Shown: positions 6,122 through 13,981, counted from the first letter of the stretch. The stretch is 14,101 bases of DNA from CAZVCJ01 sp964625745 (GCA_964625745.1 CAZVCJ010000104.1:1-14101); one strand, 5' to 3'. The notes: generated by a model from the letters alone, not told the origin. Translations and numbers: made by a program.

Positions 6122-7706
6122 ATGCCAGCCGAAAAGGAACGTTATGATGTCAAGACCGATAAGAACGTTCGCACCACTATGCGGGATGGGACCATCCTGC
6201 GAGCTGATGTTTACCGACCCAGGGCTGATGGGCAGTTTTCTGTACTTCTCCGGAGGATGCACTACGACAAGCGGCGACCGGAGTGTATACATCAGGCATC
6301 TGTGCTGGCCGCCCGCGGTTATGTGGTGGTTGTACAAGATGTCAGGGGGCGCTATAGTTCTGGCGGTAAGTACATTTCGGAGTTTGGCGGCATTACCTGT
6401 GAAGCTGAGGATGGCTACGACAGTGTGGAATGGGCTGCAACCCTCCCTTATAGCAACGGCAGGGTGGGTACCTACAGCTACTCTTATTGTGCCCTGCTCC
6501 AATGGAGATTGGCTACCTTACGGCCGCCACATCTGGTAGCCATGGCCCCTATTGGCATTCCTGCTCGCATTCTGGATCTCACCTTTGGCGTCTTTGAGAC
6601 GGGACGACGATTGGATTTCTTGTATGCTATGGCAGGCGATTGTCGCCGGCGAGATGGGATTACGACAGGGCCTCAAACGTATGAGGAAGCTGTAGAGGCT
6701 TGGCATATGGAGAGACACAAGTGGATCTGGTGGTTGCCTCTGGATGAGCTTCCTGCAGAGGAGATATTCTATGGCCTTGCGGATCAATATCGTGCATACC
6801 TGCGCCATCAGAACGTGGAGTATTGGGGGTTCCATGAGCGACACAGCCAGATCAATGTTCCTGTCTTCATAATAGCGGGAGGGTCGTATGATAGAACTAT
6901 AGGGACCATTGATCACTTCACCGGTATGAGACAGAATGGTATGACCGAGCACGCCCGTCGCAACCAAAAGTTACTGATAGGCCCCTGGGGGCACACCGAT
7001 AACCTCAAGCGTAGTAACGTTGGGGTTATGGACTTTGGTACAGAGGCCCAGCTAGATTATATTGACGAGCTCAGTCAGTGGTTCGACTACTGGCTGAAGG
7101 GCGTCGACAATGGGATCATGGATGAACCGCCCATCAAGCTCTTTGTGATGGGAGAGAACAAGTGGCGGTACGAGAACGAGTGGCCGCTGGCGAGAACGGT
7201 GTATACGGACTATTACNNNNNNNNNNNNNNNNNNNNNNNNNNNNNNNNNNNNNNNNNNNNNNNNNNNNNNNNNNNNNNNNNNNNNNNNNNNNNNNNNNNN
7301 NNNNNNNNNNNNNNNNCCAGTTGTTGTCAAGCTGTGGGCTGCCTCGACGGCGCCAGACACGGACTTCACAGCCAAGCTGGTGGATGTGTACCCAGACGGG
7401 TTTGCCGTTAATCTATGCCATGGTATCGTGCGGGCTCGCTATCGAGACTCCTTCGAGAACCCCAGCCTGATCAAACCGGGTCAGATCTACGAATACACCA
7501 TTCCACTGAGGCCTACAGGGAATCTATTCAAGAAGGGGCATCGCATTCGCGTGGACATCTCCAGCAGCAACTTCCCCTTCTTCGACCGCAACCATAACAC
7601 GGGTCGCGAATTCTATGAGGATGCCGAGCTGGTGGCAGCCACCCAGACCGTGTATCACAATGGTCAATATCCTTCGAGGATCATCTTGCCTGTCATTCCT
7701 CGGTAG
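6122..7706 (+). CDS. X-Pro dipeptidyl-peptidase/CocE-type (S15) hydrolase, interrupted by assembly gap
   Basis: This is an alpha/beta hydrolase in two readable parts. The N-part (365 residues, 6122-7216) has an oxyanion-type HYDK (47-50), a nucleophile region around S121 in GTYSYSYCA, D257 in GGSYD and H291 in GPWGH. The C-part (7317-7703, about 129 residues) is the jelly-roll C-terminal domain: LWAASTAPDTDFTAKLVDV, then KKGHRIRVDISSSNFP. The nucleophile elbow is unusual: the common G-x-S-Y-x-G becomes S-Y-S-Y-C-A. The two parts are in different frames across the Ns, which only shows that the gap is not really 100 bp; the gene is probably intact. Relatives cleave X-Pro dipeptides, amino-acid esters, acyl side chains of beta-lactams, or cocaine, so the substrate is open. 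Ribosome site AGGAGGG at 6111-6117, 4-nt spacing. No signal peptide. Confidence 0.8.
7217..7316. other. Assembly gap of 100 Ns
   Basis: Exactly 100 Ns, a conventional placeholder for a gap of unknown size. It falls inside the S15 hydrolase gene. Protein frame is lost across it, and the family normally has more residues between the flanking blocks than 100 bp can hold, so the true gap is probably larger. Confidence 0.95.
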
Positions 7707-7764
7707 GGTTATAAGCCCTTTTACTCTCTGTGCCATATCACTTGACTAAGTAGGAGGATAACCG

Positions 7765-9036
7765 ATGCAGAAACAGAATTTAGTCTTCTTGACCCTCGAT
7801 GAGGTGCGACCCGATCACACCAGCGCCTATGGATACAAACGCATCAGCACCCCCAACATAGATAGAATTGCGCAGGAAGGAGTGCTTTTCGAAAAGGCCA
7901 TCTCGTCGTCTTGTTTTACTCCCATATCCCACGCAGCTATGTTGACAGGCCTCCATCCACCATTAAACGGTATGCGCGATCCTTACAGCTTCCTGCAGGC
8001 TAGAACGCTGGCGGAGATGCTAATTGACCGTGACTACCGTACGGCGGGTTTTGTAGGTGTCGGGCTAATGGGAGCCAAGTCCGGTTTCGACCGGGGCTTC
8101 CAGCTCTTCGATGAGCCAAAGGAGGGCGAGGGGGCATGGGAGACCCTCATATATCCTGGCGATGAGCAGGAGCAGACGTTCGTCCTGGGCAGTTGGTGGG
8201 TTCCGCGACTTCTAAAGTGGATCGAAGATAACCACAAGTCTCCTTTTTTCGTTTGGGGACACTTTTTGCATACCCACGAGGGATCGGAACACCAATTACT
8301 GGCTGAGGGGCACATCAAGGAAGGAGAGTTGTCGGACTACTGCTATTATGATGCCAAGATAAAGCTTGCTGACAGGGTGGTAGTCGGTGCGGTGCTTGAG
8401 CTATTGGAGAGGCTAGGTATCTATGAAGATACAATCGTCGCCATTCTGTCGGACCATGGCACCATATTGGGCGAGCGCCCGTTGCCTCCCATTCAATGGC
8501 GCGAAGGCCACGCCTACCCACAGCATAGCACTATGTACGACCTGGACTTGCGCATACTTTGGGTGATGAAGGGAGGGGGGCTGCCTGCAGGTAAACGAAT
8601 CCGGGGCCAGGTGCGGGCAGTGGATTTCGCTCCCACTGTGCTAGACCTAATGGGTTTCTCTACCGTGAAGGATTTCAGCGGCACTACTCTGCTGCCGGCC
8701 ATCGAAAGTGGGATCTCAAAAGGGTTGGTGGCCTATGCTGAGGAGATATTCGAGCCCAGGGGCTTGGGGGTATTACAGGCCATTCGAACGGATAGGTACA
8801 AGTATATAATCAACCGCACCCAAGGCGGCGCAGAGGAGTTCTACGACCTGCAGTCGGATCCGGATGAGCAGGCTGACCTCATAGACATCTTGGACGAGGA
8901 GGAACAACTATTGCGGAAAGAAGCCCGCGAGCTGTGTGATAGATATATGGGTGCGCAAGCCAGCAGGGCTCCTCTAGCTGAAGAGGAGCGTGAGAAGATC
9001 AGGGCTCGGCTGAGGATGTTGGGCTACATCAGGTAA
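7765..9036 (+). CDS. Sulfatase-fold hydrolase lacking the formylglycine cysteine
   Basis: This 423-residue member of the alkaline phosphatase superfamily starts after AGGAGG (7752-7757, 7-nt spacing). Fold landmarks are D12-E13 in LTLDEVRPDH, a nucleophile loop T52 in TPISHAAMLTG, D230-H231 in LSDHG, H249 in REGHAYP, and the sulfatase tail motif FYDLQSDPDEQ (359-369). The formylglycine motif C-x-P-x-R is absent: aligned on the L-T-G end, the nucleophile position is Thr52. C50 sits two residues earlier and is not followed by x-P-x-R. Enzymes of this subtype may hydrolyse phosphate or phosphonate esters instead of sulfate esters. No signal peptide, so cytoplasmic. It lies 58 bp after the S15 gene and 96 bp before sat. 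The C-terminus ARLRMLGYIR resembles that of the PP-loop protein at 13040. Confidence 0.85.
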   Translation: MQKQNLVFLTLDEVRPDHTSAYGYKRISTPNIDRIAQEGVLFEKAISSSCFTPISHAAMLTGLHPPLNGMRDPYSFLQARTLAEMLIDRDYRTAGFVGVGLMGAKSGFDRGFQLFDEPKEGEGAWETLIYPGDEQEQTFVLGSWWVPRLLKWIEDNHKSPFFVWGHFLHTHEGSEHQLLAEGHIKEGELSDYCYYDAKIKLADRVVVGAVLELLERLGIYEDTIVAILSDHGTILGERPLPPIQWREGHAYPQHSTMYDLDLRILWVMKGGGLPAGKRIRGQVRAVDFAPTVLDLMGFSTVKDFSGTTLLPAIESGISKGLVAYAEEIFEPRGLGVLQAIRTDRYKYIINRTQGGAEEFYDLQSDPDEQADLIDILDEEEQLLRKEARELCDRYMGAQASRAPLAEEEREKIRARLRMLGYIR

Positions 9037-9132
9037 AAGCAGATATTGCCTGTGCGTTGCAAAGGAAGCGCCGCGCGGCTCATAACAATGCGCAGCAAGA
9101 GACAGCGATCGGGCAGGGAAAACAAAAACTTC

Positions 9133-10302
9133 ATGCAAACGATTGAACCTCACGGTGGGGTGCTCATTAACCGCATTCTCAAGGGACCGAAGGCCGAGGC
9201 CGCCCAGGAGCACGCCCGCGACTTGACCACAGTGCGCCTGGACGACCGGCAGTGGTGCGACCTGGAGATGATCGCCATGGGCGCCTACAGCCCTCTGACG
9301 GGCTTCATAGGCCGGGCGGACTACCGCAGTATCATCGAGACCATGCACCTGTCTTCCGGCTTGCCCTGGACCATTCCTATCACCCTGGCCGTGTCCCAGG
9401 AGCTCGCCGATCAACTGGTGGAGGGCCAAGAGATTGCCCTGATAGGGAAGGACGGTACGCCTGTGGCATTGATGAGCCTGGAGGAGAAGTATCTCCTGGA
9501 CAAGGAGGAGGAAGCTCTCTCCGTCTACGGTACCGATGATCCCAATCACCCTAGCGTGGCCGCCTTGCATCGTATGGGGGAAGTGGCGTTAGGGGGGGAC
9601 ATTTGGCTTTTCCATCGCCGGCAGTATACCGACTTCCTCCAATACCGCCTGGATCCGGCCCAAACCAGGGCAGAGTTCGCCAAGCGAGGCTGGCAGACAG
9701 TGGTGGGTTTCCAGACCCGCAATCCGGTGCACCGGGCGCACGAGTACCTCCAGAAGTGTGCCCTGGAGATCGTGGACGGCTTGCTGTTGAACCCCATCGT
9801 GGGAGCGACGAAGGCGGACGATGTCCCAGCAGACGTGCGCATGCGTTGCTACGAGGTGATCTTGGAGAACTACTATCCCAGGGATCGGGTGCTCCTGGCC
9901 GTGTTGCCGACGGCTATGCGCTACGCTGGGCCCAAAGAGGCCATCTTCCATGCCATCATGCGCAAGAACTTTGGTTGCACACATTTCATCGTAGGACGGG
10001 ATCACGCTGGCGTAGGAGATTACTATGGCACTTACGATGCACAATACATATTCAATGAATTTGAGCCCGGTGAGCTGGGGATCGTGCCGTTGAAGTTCGA
10101 GCATGCCTTTTACTGCATCCGCTGCGGGTGTATGGCTACCTCCAAGACCTGTCCACACGGCAAAAAAGAACACGTCTTTTTCAGCGGGACCAGGATACGG
10201 GCCATGCTGAGGAAGGGGGAGTTGCCTCCGTCGGAGTTTACGAGACCAGAGGTAGCCAAAGTGCTCGTTGAGGGGATGGCGAAGCCAAGCAAACAGCACT
10301 GA
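9133..10302 (+). CDS. sat: Sulfate adenylyltransferase (ATP sulfurylase), homo-oligomeric type
   Basis: The enzyme interconverts ATP plus sulfate with APS plus pyrophosphate. This 389-residue protein fits the single-subunit Sat family rather than CysD/CysN. It begins EPHGGVLINRIL, a typical Sat N-terminus. It has Q194-T-R-N and H200-x-x-H203 in QTRNPVHRAHE (the ATP-binding HxxH), G288-R-D-H-A-G-V-G, and a zinc-type cluster C328, C331, C340, H342 as in bacterial/thermophile Sat. No APS-kinase domain is fused. The frame is open from TTG 9046 and contains ATG 9088, but family alignment favours ATG 9133; AGGGA at 9115-9119 is 13 nt away, a rather long spacing. It sits between a sulfatase-fold gene and a TauE exporter, so a sulfur role is firm, but direction (APS making or APS consuming) is not determined. 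Confidence 0.93.
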   Translation: MQTIEPHGGVLINRILKGPKAEAAQEHARDLTTVRLDDRQWCDLEMIAMGAYSPLTGFIGRADYRSIIETMHLSSGLPWTIPITLAVSQELADQLVEGQEIALIGKDGTPVALMSLEEKYLLDKEEEALSVYGTDDPNHPSVAALHRMGEVALGGDIWLFHRRQYTDFLQYRLDPAQTRAEFAKRGWQTVVGFQTRNPVHRAHEYLQKCALEIVDGLLLNPIVGATKADDVPADVRMRCYEVILENYYPRDRVLLAVLPTAMRYAGPKEAIFHAIMRKNFGCTHFIVGRDHAGVGDYYGTYDAQYIFNEFEPGELGIVPLKFEHAFYCIRCGCMATSKTCPHGKKEHVFFSGTRIRAMLRKGELPPSEFTRPEVAKVLVEGMAKPSKQH

Positions 10303-10438
10303 CGGGCAGAGGAGGCAAGGGTTAGAGGAGGCGGTTTTTCATTCAGACGCACACTCGGCTCGGTTGGCATAATGCGAACGTAGTTACCGATGATAACCGG
10401 TGTCGGTGCTGGGATTTGGGGGAAGGGTAAAGAGGAAT

Positions 10439-11317
10439 ATGAGTTTGATTGCTTACAATCTTCCCTGGTTGTTCCTGACAGGAACTGTGGCTGGAGTGCT
10501 GGGGGCTATTTTAGGTATAGGAGGCGGAGTGTTCCTCGTGCCAGTCCTCGTTCTCGTTTTCCATATTCCTATGCATCACGCCGTTGCGAGCAGTATCATC
10601 AGCGTTATAGCTACTTCCAGTGCGGTGGCCTCGACAAACGTTGATAAAGGTCTGGTAAACATGCGCCTGGGGATGGTTTTGGAGGTGGCAACGGTATTGG
10701 GCGGTATGCTGGGCGCTTTAACTGCCGGATGGCTTTCGGGCCTGGCACTCATGCGAATATTCGCTGTGGCCGTGGTGGTGGTCGCCATGATGATGGGATG
10801 GAAAGCGAAGAAGGCCAGGAAGGGCAACGCAGTCATCCAGGCCACAGAGGGGGACATAGGGAAAACATCAGTCAGTGCACAGGCTGATCTTGGCTTGCTG
10901 GGGTCTTGTTGCTATGATCCTGGTGAGAGGGGGTGGGTAATCTATCGAATTCGACGGCCACTGCTTGGGGTTATGGGTTCCTTGGTTGCAGGCAATGTCT
11001 CTGGCCTGTTGGGAGTTGGTGGTGGTTGGATCAAGGTGCCGGTGATCAACATGGTCTGTGGCGTGCCTATGAAAGCGGCTACGGCGACGAGCAACTTCAT
11101 GATAGGGGTCACTGCTGCTTCCAGTGCATTTATCTACTACGGCCGAGGTGATGTCCGTCCGGTATTGACTGCGTCTGTGATTTTGGGGGTATTGGCAGGC
11201 TCTTTTGTTGGTTCACTGGTGAGTCAACGGTTATCGGGGCGACTTGTACAAACAATCTTTGTCGTCTTCCTTTTGCTGGTGGCCTGGCAGATGTTCATGC
11301 AGGCGGGATCTCTGTGA
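10439..11317 (+). CDS. TauE/SafE-family membrane exporter (sulfite/organosulfonate type)
   Basis: This is a 292-residue polytopic membrane protein made of two related halves. Each carries the family signature: GAILGIGGGVFLVP (about 22-35) and GLLGVGGGWIKVP (about 189-201). The halves are joined by a soluble loop (about 120-175) that contains CCYDPGERG, a feature I associate with the TauE subgroup found beside DUF1634 proteins. Family members are thought to export sulfite, sulfoacetate or similar anions. GTG codons at 10400 and 10406 are in frame, but ATG 10439 directly behind AGAGGA (10431-10436) gives a natural hydrophobic start; the 2-nt spacing is tight. It follows sat by 136 bp and precedes DUF1634 by 27 bp, so those two are surely co-transcribed. 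Confidence 0.88.
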   Translation: MSLIAYNLPWLFLTGTVAGVLGAILGIGGGVFLVPVLVLVFHIPMHHAVASSIISVIATSSAVASTNVDKGLVNMRLGMVLEVATVLGGMLGALTAGWLSGLALMRIFAVAVVVVAMMMGWKAKKARKGNAVIQATEGDIGKTSVSAQADLGLLGSCCYDPGERGWVIYRIRRPLLGVMGSLVAGNVSGLLGVGGGWIKVPVINMVCGVPMKAATATSNFMIGVTAASSAFIYYGRGDVRPVLTASVILGVLAGSFVGSLVSQRLSGRLVQTIFVVFLLLVAWQMFMQAGSL

Positions 11318-11344
11318 TCAAGGGTTCGACCGGTTGGAGACATG

Positions 11345-11695
11345 ATGGAGTTAGATAAAGAGCATTGGGTCGATCACCTTATTCATGACATACTCCTCGC
11401 CGGTGTATCCATAAGTGCCATTTTGCTTATGTTGGGATTGTCCATCGTGCTCATCCAGGGTACGCCGCTGTCAGAATTCGCTCTTACACCAGGTAAGGCC
11501 CTGGGCCAGGCCTTTAAGGCCGATGGCATAGGTTTGATCTACCTGGGACTGCTGTTGTTGATCATGACACCTGTGGCACGAGTTGCTATGCTGGTTTATG
11601 GATATGCGCGTATTGGTTGGTGGCGTTTTGCGCTGGTTTCCCTGTTGGTGTTATTGCTGCTAGGAGCAGGATTGGTGCTGGGAGTGCAGACTTAA
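11345..11695 (+). CDS. DUF1634 membrane protein, TauE partner
   Basis: This 116-residue protein has three predicted membrane helices at about 16-38, 62-84 and 92-114 and a short charged N-terminus. Length, topology and position immediately after a TauE/SafE gene match the DUF1634 family, whose function is unknown but which regularly accompanies these exporters. An ATG also occurs at 11342; GGAGA at 11336-11340 is 1 nt from that one and 4 nt from 11345, so 11345 is preferred. It is probably an accessory subunit of the exporter (inference from gene pairing). Confidence 0.8.
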   Translation: MELDKEHWVDHLIHDILLAGVSISAILLMLGLSIVLIQGTPLSEFALTPGKALGQAFKADGIGLIYLGLLLLIMTPVARVAMLVYGYARIGWWRFALVSLLVLLLLGAGLVLGVQT

Positions 11696-11799
11696 CTGAG
11701 CCTCTGGTACAGACCTGATTGGCTACCTGGAACGCAACCGCCTGTATCTTCCATGTTATGCCGTAAGGGAGCGTTAATGAAAAGGAGACATAGGCAGAG

Positions 11800-13020
11800 A
11801 TGAAGAACGTCGTCCTCTTGACAATAGATTGCTTAAGAAAAGATGTTCTTGGGTGTTATGGCAGCCGAGAAGGGGTAGCCCCCTTCATTGATTCAATTGC
11901 GGAAAGAAGTGTCAAGTTCACTAAAGCCCAAACCGTTGCCCCATATACCCAGGCTTCCTTTCCAGGGATACTAACCTCGTCCTACTATTTCGACCATGCC
12001 AAAGAAGAGAAGCGAACAGAAAGCCTGTCACTGAAAAGGACACTCATTTCGGAAGTGCTCAGGCGGGCTGGAATAGTCACCGCAGCATTCCATTCAAATC
12101 CCTACCTGGGCGAATACTTTGGGTGGAGCCGCGGTTGGAACAAGTTCTATGACTCCATGAAAGAGGAGGTTTCTCCCATCAGCCCCTTCATCAAAGGGGA
12201 TGCCATTAACAAAATGGTAGATAGGTGGCTTTCCTCTCACGTCAGCAGCAATGACTATAGGCCCTTCTTCCTGTGGACTCACTATATGGACGTCCACGAG
12301 CCGTACATTCCCGAGAAGGAGCACCTGGATGTCGTTGATCCATCTATCGGCCTTGGCAAAGACGAGATGCTTGCACTATTCGAAGAGGTCGTCTTGAAAC
12401 GGGATGTTTCCAATGCAGAAACGGTGAACCTGCTGCGGAAGCTCTATCTAGCTTGCGTTCGAGAGGTCGATGATCACACGCGGATGTTTTTTGACATTCT
12501 CAATAAACACACCGTGCTAGATGAATCGGTTGTGATGATCACCAGCGATCATGGTGATGAGTTCGGAGAGCATGGCGGGTTATCTCATAACGGAAAGATG
12601 TATGCTGAGTTGATTGACTCGCCTCTTCTGATCTACAACTACAGCTCGGGCGAATCTCAAGTTTGCGATACCCTGGTGAGTGGTCTGGATATATCGCCCA
12701 CCATCGTACATCTTTTTGGACTGGACCCTGTGGAGAATTTCCAGGGACAATCTTTGCTTCCTCTGGAGGACTATCCACAGAAAGGTTGTTATGGCGAGGC
12801 CATTGGTAAACTGGGCCATAGAGTGAAGGATACGGACAGGCCGGTGTATTTCTATCGAGAAAATGATCTTAAGATCATCTACTGTGTAGAGGACGATAGC
12901 TGGGAAATGTACGATTTGCAGTCCGATCCCAAAGAGCAGAACAACCTCTTCGACACTTCGCCCATGGCGGAAGAAATGAAGAGCAAGTTGCGCCCCAGGA
13001 TCAACAGGGAGCAGAAATAA
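11800..13020 (+). CDS. Second sulfatase-fold hydrolase, also without formylglycine motif
   Basis: This 406-residue alkaline-phosphatase-superfamily protein has landmarks D10-C11 in LTIDCLRKD, T50 in YTQASFPGILTS at the nucleophile position, S249-D250-H251 and H258 in SDHGDEFGEHG, H263 and K266 in SHNGKMY, and the tail motif MYDLQSDPKEQ (370-380). Neither Cys nor Ser with x-P-x-R is present, so formylglycine formation is unlikely, and the usual Ser-His after the nucleophile is Ser-Phe. It belongs to the ID-x-LR-x-D subtype often annotated as sulfatase but of unproven substrate. It lacks the RLRMLGY tail of the first copy. No signal peptide. It lies 104 bp after DUF1634 and 19 bp before the PP-loop gene, so it pairs tightly with the latter. 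A nine-codon frame (11777-11803) overlaps its ATG. Confidence 0.85.
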   Translation: MKNVVLLTIDCLRKDVLGCYGSREGVAPFIDSIAERSVKFTKAQTVAPYTQASFPGILTSSYYFDHAKEEKRTESLSLKRTLISEVLRRAGIVTAAFHSNPYLGEYFGWSRGWNKFYDSMKEEVSPISPFIKGDAINKMVDRWLSSHVSSNDYRPFFLWTHYMDVHEPYIPEKEHLDVVDPSIGLGKDEMLALFEEVVLKRDVSNAETVNLLRKLYLACVREVDDHTRMFFDILNKHTVLDESVVMITSDHGDEFGEHGGLSHNGKMYAELIDSPLLIYNYSSGESQVCDTLVSGLDISPTIVHLFGLDPVENFQGQSLLPLEDYPQKGCYGEAIGKLGHRVKDTDRPVYFYRENDLKIIYCVEDDSWEMYDLQSDPKEQNNLFDTSPMAEEMKSKLRPRINREQK

Positions 13021-13039
13021 AAGGAAAGGGAGGACATAG

Positions 13040-13879
13040 ATGCCTAAGATTGAACTGGATGAGAAGAGGGTAGAGGAGCTCAAACAGAAGATCGAGAAAT
13101 CGAAAGAGATCTTCAAAATGGCCTATGATCGCTTCGACCCAGAGGAAATGCGCCTCATCTGGTCGGGCGGGAAGGACAGCACGTTGACTCTTTGGATCTG
13201 CAGGCAGTTCTGCCAGGAAAACGATCTACCCTTGCCAAAAGCTTTTACCATAGACGAAGGCGATGCCTTTGAAGAGATCGAAGAGTTCCTGGAGACATAC
13301 AGCAACGAGTGGGGTGTGGAACTCGACTGGGGGAGGAACGAGGATGTTTTGAAGGCTGCAGGATACGAGTTGGGCGCCGATGTTGTGGTGGCAGACCTGA
13401 ACGAGCGAAACCAGGCGGAGATCGAGAGGATTGGTTTTGACCTCGAGAGATTCCCGTTTGAGGCTGAGTCCTACGTCGGGAACCACCTCATGAAGACGGT
13501 AGTCTTCAACACCTACCTGGAGGACAGCAACGTGAAAGTGGTGTTCCAAGGCATCCGATGGGATGAACAGGAAGCCCGAGCCGAGGATGAATACTGTGAG
13601 GAAGTCGAAGCAGAGGAATTTGTCCCAGCACATACCCGCTATCGCCCAATCCTTCATTTCACAGAAAGAGATATCTGGGACACAACCTTGTATTTTGATA
13701 TTCCCTACTGTCCCCTTTACGAAGAGGGATATCGTTCCCTGGGAGCCAAGTCCACCAGTCGGAAGCTGACCGATATTCCTGCCTGGGAACAAGATCTGGA
13801 GAACACCGTGGAACGAGCAGGTAGAAGGCAAGACAAAGAGAAGACCATGGCGAGATTACGAATGCTGGGATACATGTAA
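13040..13879 (+). CDS. PAPS-reductase-family PP-loop protein without reductase cysteines
   Basis: This 279-residue adenine-nucleotide alpha-hydrolase has an N-terminal helix (1-30) and the PP-loop S42-GGKDS. An IDEG block at 71-74 stands where reductases have a D-T-G motif. GIRWDEQEAR (171-180) and IPYCPLYEEGYRSLGAKSTS (221-240) follow. These are the APS/PAPS-reductase/CysD landmarks (COG0175), but the ECGLH catalytic Cys and the CC/CxxC iron-sulfur cysteines are missing; where reductases read S-I-G-C-x-x-C-T this reads S-L-G-A-K-S-T. It may activate a substrate with ATP, bind APS/PAPS, or act on a different sulfur compound. Ribosome site GGGAGGA at 13028-13034, 5-nt spacing. The gene starts 19 bp after the sulfatase-fold gene, so the two are co-transcribed. 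It ends ARLRMLGYM, like the first sulfatase. Confidence 0.8.
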   Translation: MPKIELDEKRVEELKQKIEKSKEIFKMAYDRFDPEEMRLIWSGGKDSTLTLWICRQFCQENDLPLPKAFTIDEGDAFEEIEEFLETYSNEWGVELDWGRNEDVLKAAGYELGADVVVADLNERNQAEIERIGFDLERFPFEAESYVGNHLMKTVVFNTYLEDSNVKVVFQGIRWDEQEARAEDEYCEEVEAEEFVPAHTRYRPILHFTERDIWDTTLYFDIPYCPLYEEGYRSLGAKSTSRKLTDIPAWEQDLENTVERAGRRQDKEKTMARLRMLGYM

Positions 13880-13981
13880 ACTATCTGGCGTTATGTTCTT
13901 GTTGACAAGTTGGGCATACCGTGGCATATCAGAGTTGTTGCATACTACCGAAGGAAAGAAGACCCTGGGTCAGAGAGCAAA

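Noticed and set aside
7162..7470. Apparent frameshift or second gene across the N run
   Set aside because: The frame change comes from the arbitrary 100-N length. Family motifs continue on both sides as one S15 protein.
7912..7923. Cys50 of the first sulfatase-fold protein as a formylglycine site
   Set aside because: Sequence is C-F-T-P-I, with Pro at +3 and no Arg at +4, so the C-x-P-x-R signal is not met; T52 aligns better with the nucleophile.
9589..10299. 236-codon open frame on - strand
   Set aside because: Fully antisense to sat, which has complete family motifs; a shadow frame.
13226..13831. 201-codon open frame on - strand
   Set aside because: Antisense to the PP-loop gene with no recognisable motif; a shadow frame.
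13902..13930. TTGACA at 13902-13907 as a promoter
   Set aside because: No acceptable -10 at 16-18 bp spacing (CATATC at best) and no intact gene downstream.
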